Positions 35,546 through 44,194 are shown, counted from the first letter of the stretch. The stretch is 64,000 nucleotides of DNA from CAMCXE01 sp036520615 (GCA_036520615.1 DATDJI010000083.1:68864-132863), one strand, 5' to 3'. The notes: generated by a model from the letters alone, not told the origin. Program-made: numbers and translations.

Positions 35546-35690
35546 AGCCTAAGCCCCTTGCCAGAAATTTATAAATAGGTAGGAAGCTTAATGCTCCCTG
35601 CATTTTTACTGCGATATTAAAATTAGTTTGAATGGCAGTTTCGAGCATCATATCTGCCGCAGTTACTTGCTTTATGTACCAGCTGAATTT

Positions 35691-35720
35691 ATTATTGGCT
35701 AAACGCCACTTAATTGGCAA
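35691..35720 (-). promoter_or_regulatory. Candidate promoter of nadM over the shared operator
   Basis: On the minus strand TTGCCA (35720-35715) and AATAAT (35696-35691) are 18 bp apart, with the palindrome between them, the same geometry as at nadV. Confidence 0.5.
35696..35708. promoter_or_regulatory. Putative NrtR operator 3 (nadM/nrtR)
   Basis: TGGCTAAACGCCA lies in the divergent region of nadM and nrtR, 50 bp before the nrtR ATG. It is the third copy of TGGC-N5-GCCA and suggests autoregulation. Confidence 0.65.
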
Positions 35721-35757
35721 GTACTTTTTATCTCAATAATGAGCTTGCGAAAACCCT

Positions 35758-36492
35758 ATGTATCGCACCGAAAAAGAATATCTAAAGCACTATAACGTTC
35801 ACAATTATGATGTTCCCTTAGTGAGTGTAGATGTGGCTATTTTTACACTGATCGAGGGCAAATTACATGTTTTGCTGGTGGAGCGCGCGGAGTTTCCGCA
35901 TAAGGGGCGCTGGTCTTTACCAGGCGGTTTTATTAACGAGAAACAAGATAAAGATTTACAGGCTACGGCTCTGCGCACATTAACAGCTAAGACAGGTGTG
36001 AAGGCGCCGTATTTGGAACAAGTTGCCACGACGGGTAATGCCAATCGCGATCCACGTGGTTGGTCTGTTACTTCGTTGTATATGGCGCTTATTGCCTATG
36101 CCCCAACGGCTCAGTTTATTGATTCGGTGGCGAATGCGCGCTGGTGGCAAGTGGATGCCGCCCTTAAACAATCTCTAGCTTTTGATCATAAAGAATTAAT
36201 TAATCAGGCTCGTGAGCGTTTGCGTGCAAAAGCCGGTTACACGGCGCTGCCCATGTATATTTTAACTGCGCCTTTTACGTTAACTCAGTTACAGCAAACC
36301 TATGAAGAATTGATGGGGACACCGTTAGAAAAAAAATCCTTCCGGCGTAAATTTCCTGTGCATATATTATTAGATGAAGTGGGCGAGGGCTTACCTGAAG
36401 GAGGCCGTGGGCGCACGGCGGCCTTGTATCGCCCACGGAAGGGTGGTGCTAACTACACATTTTTACGCTCATTTGGTAGTAGCGAAGAATAA
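35758..36492 (+). CDS. nrtR: Nudix-related transcriptional repressor NrtR
   Basis: 244 residues. NrtR proteins sense ADP-ribose and repress NAD genes. The Nudix-like domain (about 20-155) keeps RAEFPHKGRWSLPGGFI, but the catalytic box is degenerate: the position of REUxEExGU reads RTLTAKTGV, so the metal-binding glutamates are lost and hydrolysis is unlikely. The C-terminal part (TLTQLQQTYEELMGTPLEKK, then SFRRKF) is the winged-helix DNA-binding domain. It is divergent from nadM, with one operator candidate between them and two upstream of nadV. Confidence 0.94.
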   Translation: MYRTEKEYLKHYNVHNYDVPLVSVDVAIFTLIEGKLHVLLVERAEFPHKGRWSLPGGFINEKQDKDLQATALRTLTAKTGVKAPYLEQVATTGNANRDPRGWSVTSLYMALIAYAPTAQFIDSVANARWWQVDAALKQSLAFDHKELINQARERLRAKAGYTALPMYILTAPFTLTQLQQTYEELMGTPLEKKSFRRKFPVHILLDEVGEGLPEGGRGRTAALYRPRKGGANYTFLRSFGSSEE

Positions 36493-36503
36493 TTTACACC
36501 TGC

Positions 36504-37068
36504 ATGGAAATTATTATGAACGCGTCAAAACACCGTACGAGCATCAGCCATCCTTTAATTATTAATACTATTGCAGTGTCGCAAGGTGAGCTGGGACTTC
36601 TCTTTTGCCCCGGTACAAAGCAGCTTGACGCGATGACCGGTGCTTGGGATAGAGATATGCATCTGGATGTTGCTGCTGTTAAGTCTTGGGGAGCGTCTGT
36701 GGTCATATCGTTGCTTGAAACACACGAATACGCGGAATTAAATGTGCCTGCATTGCCAGCAATGTACGTTGAGCAATTTCCCTGGTTTAATTTGCCTTTT
36801 GCTGACAAATACGCGCCGGATATCAGCTGGAGTGATAATTGGAACTTGGTAAGAGGTGAAATCAAAAGATATTTGGCAAGTAACAACAAAATATTGATTC
36901 ACTGTAAGGGCGGTTGGTAGGACCGGTACGGTGGCGGCATTAATTCTAATGGACCATGGCTACAGTGCAGCTGATGCTATTACCGCTTGTAGAAAAGCGC
37001 GTAAATTTGCTGTGGAAACCAGGGCTCAGCAAGAATTTGTAGAAAATTACAGAGCTGCAAGCGCTTAA
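36504..37068 (+). pseudogene. Frameshifted CDKN3/DSP-like protein phosphatase
   Basis: A dual-specificity-type phosphatase broken in its active site. The first frame (36504 or 36516 to 36920) encodes GLLFCPGTKQ, GAWDRDMHLD and ILIHCKGGW, then stops. From 36919 the frame two bases out reads RTGTVAALILMDHGYSAADAI and on to a stop at 37066-37068. The expected P-loop is HCKGGLGRTG; the DNA has TGGT where about six bases are needed, so two bases are missing near 36915-36918. The rest of both halves is intact, so this is either a very recent loss or a sequence error. It lies 11 bp after nrtR and may belong to the same transcript. Confidence 0.85.
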
Positions 37069-37306
37069 GATCAAATGATTTTATAGTGAAAGTTAAAATC
37101 TACTATTGCAGGTGCAAAAATATGGTAAGAGATAAAAATAGGGTTTTGTAGGGAAATTTGATAAAAAGGTATATTGGAGGGGGATTTATAGAGGATTTTT
37201 TTGACGGGAGGGAGGTTTAGAAGGCACCTTGCAAGCGTTTGCCGGCAAGGTGTAGAGGGAAGAGCAGGTAAGCCTGACCATCCCTAACATATATCTGTCC
37301 TAAATA

Positions 37307-37513
37307 CTAAACAGGACGTACTTTATTAGCGCAAGGACCTTTTTGACCTTGACCAACTTCAAACTCAACAACTTGTCCTTCATTCAATGTTGCGTAACCG
37401 CCGCCAGCTTGAATCTCTGAGTGGTGAACAAACAAATCTTTGCTTCCATTCTCAGGAGTAATGAAACCAAAACCTTTGTCTGCGTTAAACCACTTAACCG
37501 TACCTTTACTCAT
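37307..37513 (-). CDS. Cold-shock domain protein (CspA family)
   Basis: 68 residues, one OB fold. The RNA-binding motifs RNP1 (KGFGFI) and RNP2 (LFVHHS) are complete and the length is standard. It binds single-stranded RNA/DNA as a chaperone or antiterminator. Which csp paralogue it represents cannot be decided. The roughly 570-bp gap upstream gives room for a long 5' leader, common in csp genes. A stem CACCTTGC/GCAAGGTG at 37225-37252 lies downstream but has no T run. Confidence 0.96.
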   Translation of the reverse strand: MSKGTVKWFNADKGFGFITPENGSKDLFVHHSEIQAGGGYATLNEGQVVEFEVGQGQKGPCANKVRPV

Positions 37514-38087
37514 ATTACTGTCTTCTTTATGGGTGAACTTAAAATGACCGTATTCGTTATCACCATTGCGAATACAGTTTTAGGAAACGTGCCGGCCGTG
37601 TTGCCATGCGCCTACCATTTTTATTATGGTCAATATTGACGCTGGCCGATGCCGATAGTCAGCGATTTAACGCCAACCGACAGTTTAAGGCAAGGAATTA
37701 ATTCTCCTGCAATCCTCGTCGGATGATTAATTAACGATATAAGCACGCTTTATTTGCATAAATTCTGGCTCGAAAAACTGCAAATTTGCCATAGCGTGAA
37801 TTAAATGGTGTTATACAGGGAATTCCTGCTAGTGCTTATGGGGATATGTTGTTTTGTTTTTGTGGTGATTGTGGTGTTTTTAGGCCCGTATTACGGTAGT
37901 CGCTATAACTTGCAAGATTTGAAAGTTTTTATCAAATTAGTGCGAAAAATTGTCACGTACAGCAGTGGCAAGCGCAAAACGCTACAAAAATGATTATCTG
38001 GAAGCTGATACGCTTTTTTTAAGCCGAGCGGCAGGAGTACCTATTGCCCCTAAAACTAATCAATCCCTCGAAATATAAAGAGTGTAG
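37514..38087. other. Intergenic region with one doubtful small ORF
   Basis: About 570 bp upstream of csp. A 62-codon frame on the plus strand (37805-37993) encodes one strong membrane helix (FLLVLMGICCFVFVVIVVFL) and a basic tail (KLVRKIVTYSSGKRKTLQK), resembling a small membrane protein, but it has no ribosome site before its ATG, so it is not called as a gene. Confidence 0.35.
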
Positions 38088-38483
38088 TTAGTCTAAAAAA
38101 CGTTTGGCGTGACTAGGGCTGGGTATAGAACACAGATCGTGCTGGCCGAACCATCGATAGCGATTGCGGGCGATTAGATCGTAACTCCAATCGAGTAGTG
38201 TGCGTGGAAGTATATCTAACACACGTACAGCCCGCCAAGGCATGCGTAGATGGCGTGCAACGCGCATAGCGGCTTCAGAGCGAACATAAACATTATTACT
38301 TTCGATCAATACAAACGTTTGAACGTTTGTAGGGTCGAGCCCGTACTGATGCATCAAGCGTGACCCGGTCGGCGATTGGACAGATGCAAAATACAAGGTC
38401 GGCGAGGACTCATATTTAAGAACAAATTGCACGCTGGAACTGCAAAGATTGCAGGTGCCATCAAAAATCATTACGTCAGGCAT
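38088..38483 (-). CDS. DCC-family (DUF393) thiol-disulfide oxidoreductase-like protein
   Basis: About 131 residues. The DGTCNLC motif at the N-terminus (DxxCxxC) defines the DUF393/DCC family, distantly related to thioredoxin folds; RYRWFGQHDLC near the end is also typical. ATG 38483 is preferred over the TTG at 38486. The gene carries an internal palindrome (38311-38330). It follows ribA by 75 bp on the same strand. The role is not known. Confidence 0.9.
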   Translation of the reverse strand: MPDVMIFDGTCNLCSSSVQFVLKYESSPTLYFASVQSPTGSRLMHQYGLDPTNVQTFVLIESNNVYVRSEAAMRVARHLRMPWRAVRVLDILPRTLLDWSYDLIARNRYRWFGQHDLCSIPSPSHAKRFLD

Positions 38484-38558
38484 CAATGTCTCTCAACGGT
38501 CGATTTTTGGCATAGAGCCAAACATGTTTTAAGTCAGTCGCTGCTGCTCGCTGCCTAA

Positions 38559-39155
38559 TTAATTCTCACCAATCAACATATGCCCCAACTTATCCTTTTT
38601 AGTATCTAAATAATGGTGGTTATGAGAATTGCGGCCGGTTTCGTGAGGCAAACGGGTTTCAATTTCAATGCCTAATTCTTCGAGGGCTTTTATTTTTTTC
38701 GGGTTATTTGTGAGCAGTTTTACGCGGTTAATATTCAGATGCGCGAACATGGGCCCGAGCATCGAATAGTCGCGTAAATCGGCGGCGAATCCTAGGTGTT
38801 CGTTAGCTTCGACCGTATCGGCACCCTGGTCTTGTAAATGATAAGCGCGGATTTTATTGAGCAGGCCAATGCCGCGGCCTTCTTGGCGCAGGTAAAAAAT
38901 CGCGCCGCTACCTGCGACGGAGATTTTATACATGGCAGATTGCAATTGGGCACCGCAATCGCAGCGCAGGCTAAATAAACTATCGCCGGTTAGGCATTCT
39001 GAATGAATGCGCACTAATACAGTTTGTTCGGGTTTTAAATCACCGAGGGTGAGAACTATGTGTTCTTTTTGATGAGTGTGGTCAAAAAACCCGTGCATAA
39101 CAAACATGCCAAATGGCGTAGGTAATTTACAGGATTCAACAAATTCAACCGACAC
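38559..39155 (-). CDS. ribA: GTP cyclohydrolase II
   Basis: Opens the imidazole ring of GTP in the first riboflavin step. About 198 residues. The zinc cysteines are all present: Cys in HSECLTGD and two in SLRCDCGAQL. RQEGRGIGLLNKIRAY, ANEHLGFAADLRDY and LTNNPKKI are family blocks. A GTG at 39155 (SVEFVESCKLPTPFG follows) has AGG upstream and matches the family N-terminus, so the GTG at 39191 is rejected. It supplies the activity that the degenerate domain of the RibB fusion at 42349 lacks. It is separate from the main rib cluster but on the same strand. Confidence 0.95.
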   Translation of the reverse strand: MSVEFVESCKLPTPFGMFVMHGFFDHTHQKEHIVLTLGDLKPEQTVLVRIHSECLTGDSLFSLRCDCGAQLQSAMYKISVAGSGAIFYLRQEGRGIGLLNKIRAYHLQDQGADTVEANEHLGFAADLRDYSMLGPMFAHLNINRVKLLTNNPKKIKALEELGIEIETRLPHETGRNSHNHHYLDTKKDKLGHMLIGEN

Positions 39156-39196
39156 AAGAATACCTATTTGAAATGACTGCACGGTGTGCACAGTGT

Positions 39197-39922
39197 TTAA
39201 TATTTGCTTTGCAGAACCATAACGCCTTGTTCGACTTTTAAATCAACGCGGCTTAAAAAACTATTGCCTAATAATATAGCGGTGGGATATTCGCCTTCTA
39301 GCACTAGCGCTTCAATGTTGTTCAGCGTGACATTGCCTACAGTGGCGGAATTTAATACCACAGGATAGGCCTTAGCGCTGCCCTGAGCAGTCTGCACGCC
39401 AACCGCTTTGTCCTTGTTATATTCAAGGCCTAGTTTGTCAGCCATTGTGGCATTCATAGCGATTGTGGTCGCGCCGGTATCCACTAAAAACTCAACATTT
39501 TGATTATTAATACGGCCAGGCGAGAAATAATGGCCGTTTACTTGGCTGGCTATGCGCGCCTCTGCGATTGGGGGTGCGCTAAAGCGTGTGCCTACGCCGC
39601 GGTTGAGGTTAAGTGTTTGGCGCTGGCCATTGATGTCTATCTCTGCGCTGCGCGCATTGGCAGATAAAAGCGTTACGCCCTCTGGAGAAGCTTTACCTAG
39701 CCGCAATATACGCTCCTGGCCGTTAATTTTTACTACGGCAGAATTATTAAAAAGTCCAAGCGGCTGAACCTCTATAGGAGCATTTTTTTTCGCCGTAGCA
39801 TTAAAGGGGACTATATCAGTGCTGCTGTCGTCGGCAAAAACACTCTGCGCGGCTAAACCCTCGCTAAGCAAACACATGCTAAATAAAAGCCCAGCTCCTA
39901 ATCGTTGAATCACCATAACCAC
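39197..39922 (-). CDS. Retropepsin-like aspartic protease, periplasmic
   Basis: About 240 residues with a signal peptide (LGAGLLFSMCLLSEGLAA). The C-terminal half is a clan AA single-domain aspartic protease: FLVDTGATTIAMN has the catalytic DTG, and AILLGNSFLSRVDLKV is the hydrophobic-glycine element that supports it. The N-terminal half (residues 40-110) is a beta domain with a repeated ING motif. A single DTG per chain implies a dimer. The start overlaps the pgpA stop (39910-39922), so it is cotranslated with it. The substrate is unknown. Confidence 0.88.
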   Translation of the reverse strand: MVMVIQRLGAGLLFSMCLLSEGLAAQSVFADDSSTDIVPFNATAKKNAPIEVQPLGLFNNSAVVKINGQERILRLGKASPEGVTLLSANARSAEIDINGQRQTLNLNRGVGTRFSAPPIAEARIASQVNGHYFSPGRINNQNVEFLVDTGATTIAMNATMADKLGLEYNKDKAVGVQTAQGSAKAYPVVLNSATVGNVTLNNIEALVLEGEYPTAILLGNSFLSRVDLKVEQGVMVLQSKY

Positions 39923-40434
39923 TCCAGAATTTTAAGACTGCCAAGAGCTGCCGCCCCCGCCAGAATATCGTCAAACATTACACCTAGGCCCCCGTGAAGA
40001 TTTTTATCCGCAACGCTAATGGGCCAGGGTTTGAGTGCATCGAACAGGCGAAACAACACAAACCCCACCAACACCCAAGCCCAGCCTGGCGGCACACATG
40101 CAAGCGCAAGCCACAGGCCCACAAACTCGTCCCACACAATGCCACCGTGGTCTTCTTCACCTATATCTGCTGAGGTTTTCCCGCAGATCCAAATGCCTGC
40201 AATGAACGCAAGAACAAGCCCCGTCCAATAAGCATAGTTGGGTAAGGCGTTTAAGAGAAAGTAAAAAGGTACGGCGGCGAGTGTGCCCCAGGTTCCAGGG
40301 GCTTTGGGTAACAGACCCGAGCCGAAACCGAACGCTATGAAACGCCAGGGTTTAGCAGTAATAAATGCCCAGTTCGGTTTGATCGGATGACTTGTGCGAT
40401 CAGCAGAGGTAGAGGAATTAGTTGAAATGTTCAT
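39910..40434 (-). CDS. pgpA: Phosphatidylglycerophosphatase A
   Basis: Removes phosphate from phosphatidylglycerophosphate at the inner membrane. About 174 residues. Family blocks: GFGSGLLPKAPGTWGTL, IVWDEFVGLWLAL and FRLFDALKPWPI, with membrane helices between. ATG 40434 (MNISTNSS) overlaps thiL by 17 bp; the frame to 40506 is a shadow inside thiL. The thiL-pgpA pair is conserved in gammaproteobacteria. Confidence 0.95.
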   Translation of the reverse strand: MNISTNSSTSADRTSHPIKPNWAFITAKPWRFIAFGFGSGLLPKAPGTWGTLAAVPFYFLLNALPNYAYWTGLVLAFIAGIWICGKTSADIGEEDHGGIVWDEFVGLWLALACVPPGWAWVLVGFVLFRLFDALKPWPISVADKNLHGGLGVMFDDILAGAAALGSLKILEWLW

Positions 40435-41362
40435 AACCGCCTTGGTTAAGTACAACCGGTTGGCCATCACGCAGGCACACAAGTTTCTGCTCGTGGGTGA
40501 TGACACCTATGGCATGAGCCTGTATGGGAGCCTGCTGACTGGGGGAGAGGGTAAAACATAATTGATAGTCGTCCCCACCGGTCAGCGCCCAGTGTTGTGC
40601 TTGTTCCTGAGTAAGGCTGCGCGCCCACAAAGGGTTTAGCGGCAGTTGCTCAACATTAATTTGTGCACCTACGCCACTGGCCGAGGTGATGTGGGTGAGA
40701 TCAGCGAGTAGACCGTCGGAGATGTCAATCGCGCTGCTGGCGATATCTGCTATGGCTTGCCCCGCGTGTAGTTGCGGTTCGGGCGCATAAAACCGCTCGC
40801 TAACATAAGCCGCTGCGGCGGCATCTAGCGGCAGCTGTCCTTGCAAAAAGGCTAGACCTGCTGCGCCGTCGCCTAAGAAACCTGTGACATAGATAATGTC
40901 GCCAACTTTAGCGCCGCTGCGGCGTAAGGCTTTCGTAGGCGCAACTGCACCGTGTACCTGTAGTGTAATGACCAGTGGACCCTGAGTAGTATCGCCGCCG
41001 ACTAATGCGATATTAAAGCGCTTAAGTACAGTGCCTAGGCCCCGGCTAAAGGCTTCGAGCCAGGCGGCATCAGCATTGGGAAGTGTTAAGGCAAGTGTGG
41101 CCCAAAGGGGAGTTGCGCCCATGGCGGCAAGATCGCTCAGTGCACAGCATGCCACGCGGCTGCCAATCTGTTCGGCCTCAGCTGCAATCGGAAAGTGCAC
41201 ACCTTCAACCTGGGTATCGATGGATACTGCGAGGCTGTGATCGCTAGGGACCCTGAGCAAAGCGCAGTCGTCCCCGATGCCCAATTCTACAGAACTAGAA
41301 GGCGGCGTAAGCGCTGCGAAATAGCGTTGTATGAGGGCAAATTCGCTGACGGTTTCTTTCAC
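40418..41362 (-). CDS. thiL: Thiamine-monophosphate kinase
   Basis: Phosphorylates thiamine monophosphate to thiamine pyrophosphate. 314 residues of the PurM/ThiL superfamily. GIGDDCALL, VSIDTQVEGVHF, CCALSDLAAMGATP, VGGDTTQGPL, VTGFLGDGAAGL, AIDISDGLLADL and LTGGDDYQLCFT are conserved blocks. It begins with GTG at 41362, eight bases after nusB. It lies in the ribH-nusB-thiL-pgpA series. Confidence 0.97.
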   Translation of the reverse strand: MKETVSEFALIQRYFAALTPPSSSVELGIGDDCALLRVPSDHSLAVSIDTQVEGVHFPIAAEAEQIGSRVACCALSDLAAMGATPLWATLALTLPNADAAWLEAFSRGLGTVLKRFNIALVGGDTTQGPLVITLQVHGAVAPTKALRRSGAKVGDIIYVTGFLGDGAAGLAFLQGQLPLDAAAAAYVSERFYAPEPQLHAGQAIADIASSAIDISDGLLADLTHITSASGVGAQINVEQLPLNPLWARSLTQEQAQHWALTGGDDYQLCFTLSPSQQAPIQAHAIGVITHEQKLVCLRDGQPVVLNQGGYEHFN

Positions 41363-41369
41363 TACTGTG

Positions 41370-41819
41370 TCACTTACTAGCTTTACCCGCTTGCACTTCA
41401 GCTGTACGCAAACGCCCAGCGACTTTATCTAACACCCCGTTAATAAATTTAAAGCTATCGGTAGCGCCGAATTTTTTAGCAAGATTCAAGGATTCGTTAA
41501 TGACCACGCGATAGGGCACATCTAATCGATGGCGCAGCTCAAAGCAGGACATGCGCAATATCGCTAAGGTCACCGGGTCGATTTGCGCCAGTGTCATGTC
41601 GTTTACAAATGGTAAAAAGTCAGTTTCCAGCGTAGTAATTTCGGCTGGCACGCCGTGCACCAGCTCGTGGAAATAGGGGACGTCTACGACATTCATATCG
41701 TTATCGGCATGGAACTCCGACAAAATACTATTGATGGGATTTTTCGTCATCTGCCATTGATACAGGGCTTGCATGGCGTAATGGCGGGCTTTACTGCGCG
41801 CGGCAGGTGTTGAGGGCAT
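41370..41819 (-). CDS. nusB: Transcription antitermination factor NusB
   Basis: 149 residues. NusB joins NusE and boxA RNA in rRNA antitermination. An Arg-rich N-terminal helix (KARHYAMQALYQWQ) and the conserved end block YRVVINESLNLAKKFGATDS plus KFINGVLDKVA identify it. The gene order ribH-nusB-thiL is standard. Confidence 0.97.
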   Translation of the reverse strand: MPSTPAARSKARHYAMQALYQWQMTKNPINSILSEFHADNDMNVVDVPYFHELVHGVPAEITTLETDFLPFVNDMTLAQIDPVTLAILRMSCFELRHRLDVPYRVVINESLNLAKKFGATDSFKFINGVLDKVAGRLRTAEVQAGKASK

Positions 41820-41878
41820 GGGCTTATTCTCAAAAAAAACAACGCCCGCAATGCGGGCAGAACTATCAACTATAGGAA

Positions 41879-42340
41879 TTAAATTTTGCTTAGTAGGGAA
41901 ACCATTTCCAATGCTGTGGCGGCAGCTTCAGCGCCCTTATTGCCGGCTTTCGTACCCGATCGCTCGATGGCCTGTTCGATGGAATCTACGGTTAACACGC
42001 CGAAGCTGACAGGGATGCCTGCATCTAAGGAAACCTGAGCGAGGCCTTTTGTGCACTCGCCAGCGACATAATCAAAATGTGGCGTGCTGCCGCGAATGAC
42101 GGCGCCAAGCGCAATGATGGCGTCGTACTTACCGGAGCGGGCGAGCTTCTGCGCGGCTAGAGGAAATTCAAAAGCGCCTGGCGCATATACAACGGTAATT
42201 TCAGTATCGGCAATGCCATGGCGCTGCAGCGTATCAATAGCGCCGTCTTTGAGATGTTCCACGACAAAGCTGTTCCACCGGCTCACTAAAAGGGCGTAGC
42301 GGCCTTGGCTTTGTTTAAAATCACCTTCAATTTTGTTCAT
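41879..42340 (-). CDS. ribH: 6,7-dimethyl-8-ribityllumazine synthase
   Basis: Penultimate step of riboflavin synthesis. About 153 residues, forming an icosahedral or pentameric shell in the family. Substrate-binding blocks: SRWNSFV, GAFEFPLAAQKLA, ALGAVIRGSTPHFDYV and PVSFGVLTVDSIEQAIERSG. ATG 42340 (MNKIEG) is chosen; a GTG at 42352 would overlap the ribB stop region. It follows ribBX by 8 bp. Confidence 0.97.
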   Translation of the reverse strand: MNKIEGDFKQSQGRYALLVSRWNSFVVEHLKDGAIDTLQRHGIADTEITVVYAPGAFEFPLAAQKLARSGKYDAIIALGAVIRGSTPHFDYVAGECTKGLAQVSLDAGIPVSFGVLTVDSIEQAIERSGTKAGNKGAEAAATALEMVSLLSKI

Positions 42341-42348
42341 GCTTGGTC

Positions 42349-43464
42349 TCACTTATCAGGGTGTTCAACATAACCGGTTACTTCGAGGTTAAAGCCGGAG
42401 ATGCCGTTAAATTTATAGGGGGCGCTCATCAGGCGCATTTTACACACCCCTAAGTCTTTTAGTATCTGCGATCCTGTGCCTACCTGTTTATAGGCCAAAT
42501 CAACGTTGGGCCTACGCACCTTGCCAGTGAGTAGCCAGTCAACGCTCTCTTCAATATCGTCGGTGGTTTCATTGTGGCAAATAAGCACGACAACGCCTGC
42601 GCCTTCTTCCGCCACGCGGGCTAGTGCCGACTGGCACGTCCAGGCCGGGTTTGCGGCGCCGGGCTGTTGAATACCCAATACATCGCGCAAGGTTGAGCCG
42701 ACGTGTACGCGCACCAAGGTTTCTGCATCGGGATTAATTGTGCCTTTTACTAACGCAAAGTGGCATTCGTTGCGGGCGGTGTCTTTATAGGTTTTAAGAC
42801 TGAATGCGCCGTGCAGGGTTTCGACTTCTCGACTGTTCGTGCAGATGACCGTGCGCTCGTGCAGCGTGCGGTAGTGAATTAAATCGGCAATCGTGCCGAT
42901 TTTTAAATTGTGGGTTTTCGCAAAGATTTCTAAATCCGGCCTGCGCGCCATGTTGCCGTCTTCATTCATGATTTCCACAATCACCGCCGCAGGTTCAAAG
43001 CCTGCCATGCGCGCCAAATCGCAACCTGCCTCGGTATGCCCGGCGCGGCTTAATACACCGCCAGGCTGGGCCATCAGTGGGAATATGTGCCCCGGTTGCA
43101 CTATGTCCTTAGGCTTGGCATTGCGGCTGACGGCGGCTTGAATTGTGCGGGCACGGTCCCCCGCGCTAATCCCCGTAGTAACGCCCTGGGCGGCTTCAAT
43201 CGACACAGTAAAATTCGTAGCATGGGCCGCTTGGTTTTCTTTCACCATCAACGGCAGTTCTAACAGGCTGCAGCGCTCCGGGCTCATTGGTAGGCAGATC
43301 AGCCCACGGGCGCGCATGGCCATAAAGTTGATGTCTTCAGGCCGTACCATTTCGGCGGCCATGATTAGGTCGCCTTCGTTTTCACGGTCTTCGTCATCCA
43401 TCAGGATGATCATTTTGCCTTGACGAATATCGTCGATGAGCTCAGCGGTGGTATTCAATTGCAT
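42349..43464 (-). CDS. ribB: DHBP synthase with degenerate cyclohydrolase II domain (RibBX type)
   Basis: 371 residues. The N-terminal domain (1-205) is intact 3,4-dihydroxy-2-butanone 4-phosphate synthase: MDDEDRENEGDLI, HTEAGCDLARMAG, GISAGDRA. The C-terminal domain (about 206-371) is shaped like GTP cyclohydrolase II but lacks its zinc site: where RibA has SECLTGD and RCDCG, this protein has VRVHVGSTLRDVL and no matching Cys pattern, so it should not open GTP. This form has been named RibBX in other gammaproteobacteria. The active RibA is at 38559. The start at 43464 leaves 5 bp after ribE; the longer open frame lies inside ribE. Confidence 0.94.
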   Translation of the reverse strand: MQLNTTAELIDDIRQGKMIILMDDEDRENEGDLIMAAEMVRPEDINFMAMRARGLICLPMSPERCSLLELPLMVKENQAAHATNFTVSIEAAQGVTTGISAGDRARTIQAAVSRNAKPKDIVQPGHIFPLMAQPGGVLSRAGHTEAGCDLARMAGFEPAAVIVEIMNEDGNMARRPDLEIFAKTHNLKIGTIADLIHYRTLHERTVICTNSREVETLHGAFSLKTYKDTARNECHFALVKGTINPDAETLVRVHVGSTLRDVLGIQQPGAANPAWTCQSALARVAEEGAGVVVLICHNETTDDIEESVDWLLTGKVRRPNVDLAYKQVGTGSQILKDLGVCKMRLMSAPYKFNGISGFNLEVTGYVEHPDK

Positions 43465-43469
43465 AGCAT

Positions 43470-44129
43470 TTATTTCCAATAACCGTTTTGTGCTAAAAAT
43501 GCAGCGGTAAGCGGCGCTGCGCCCTGGGCTTCGGCGGCGCGCTCTCCTAAGAGTAGGCGCTCTAAGTAGCGAGCGATTACATCCACTTCTAAATTCACCC
43601 AATGCCCCACTTGATACGTGCCCATAACCGTATGGCTTAGAGTGTGCGGCACTATGTTCAATTCAAATTCGGCGCCGTTTACAGCGTTCACTGTAAGGCT
43701 GACCCCATCGACGGTAATAGAGCCTTTATGCGCAATGTACTTGGCAAGCTCATTCGGCGCTCTGAGTGTAAAACGCTCGGAACGGGCATCGGATTCACGT
43801 TTGACCACTTGGCCCAAACCGTCCACATGGCCGGAGACTATATGGCCGCCTAGGCGTGTTTGCGGCGTGAGGGCTTTTTCCAAATTGATCTTTTGGCCGA
43901 TGCGCCAGTGTTTAAGGCTCGTAAGACTTAAGGTTTCGTTCGATGCATCCGCCCAAAAACCATCGCCGGTGAGTTTTACTGCAGTAAGGCAGACGCCGTT
44001 GCTGGCGATGGAATCCCCAAGAGCTACATCACTCCAGTCCCAACTGGCGCGAATGTACACACTGAGATCGCCATCTTTTGGTTGCAGGCTAGCGACTGTG
44101 CCGATGGATTGGATGATGCCGGTGAACAT
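43470..44129 (-). CDS. ribE: Riboflavin synthase, alpha subunit
   Basis: Dismutates two lumazine molecules into riboflavin. 219 residues, two similar beta-barrel repeats. MFTGIIQSIG is the usual start, SIASNGVCLTAV is in the first half, and GHIVSGHVDGLG then GSITVDGVSLTVNAV in the second. It precedes ribBX with a 5-bp gap. It is separated from ribD by about 215 bp. Confidence 0.97.
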   Translation of the reverse strand: MFTGIIQSIGTVASLQPKDGDLSVYIRASWDWSDVALGDSIASNGVCLTAVKLTGDGFWADASNETLSLTSLKHWRIGQKINLEKALTPQTRLGGHIVSGHVDGLGQVVKRESDARSERFTLRAPNELAKYIAHKGSITVDGVSLTVNAVNGAEFELNIVPHTLSHTVMGTYQVGHWVNLEVDVIARYLERLLLGERAAEAQGAAPLTAAFLAQNGYWK

Positions 44130-44194
44130 AAAAACCTCTGTGAAATACTGCTTTTTGTGTGTTGGCTCTGGTCATTAATCGCCGCCCCAACAAC

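Noticed and set aside
38311..38330. Palindrome ACAAACGTTTGAACGTTTGT
   Set aside because: It lies inside the DUF393 coding sequence and fits its reading frame; there is no reason to call it an operator, though its core equals the candidate at 55996.
42352..43602. Longer start for the RibB fusion at 43602
   Set aside because: The extra 46 residues are Arg-rich and lie entirely within ribE; the family begins at MQLNTTAELIDDIRQG (43464).
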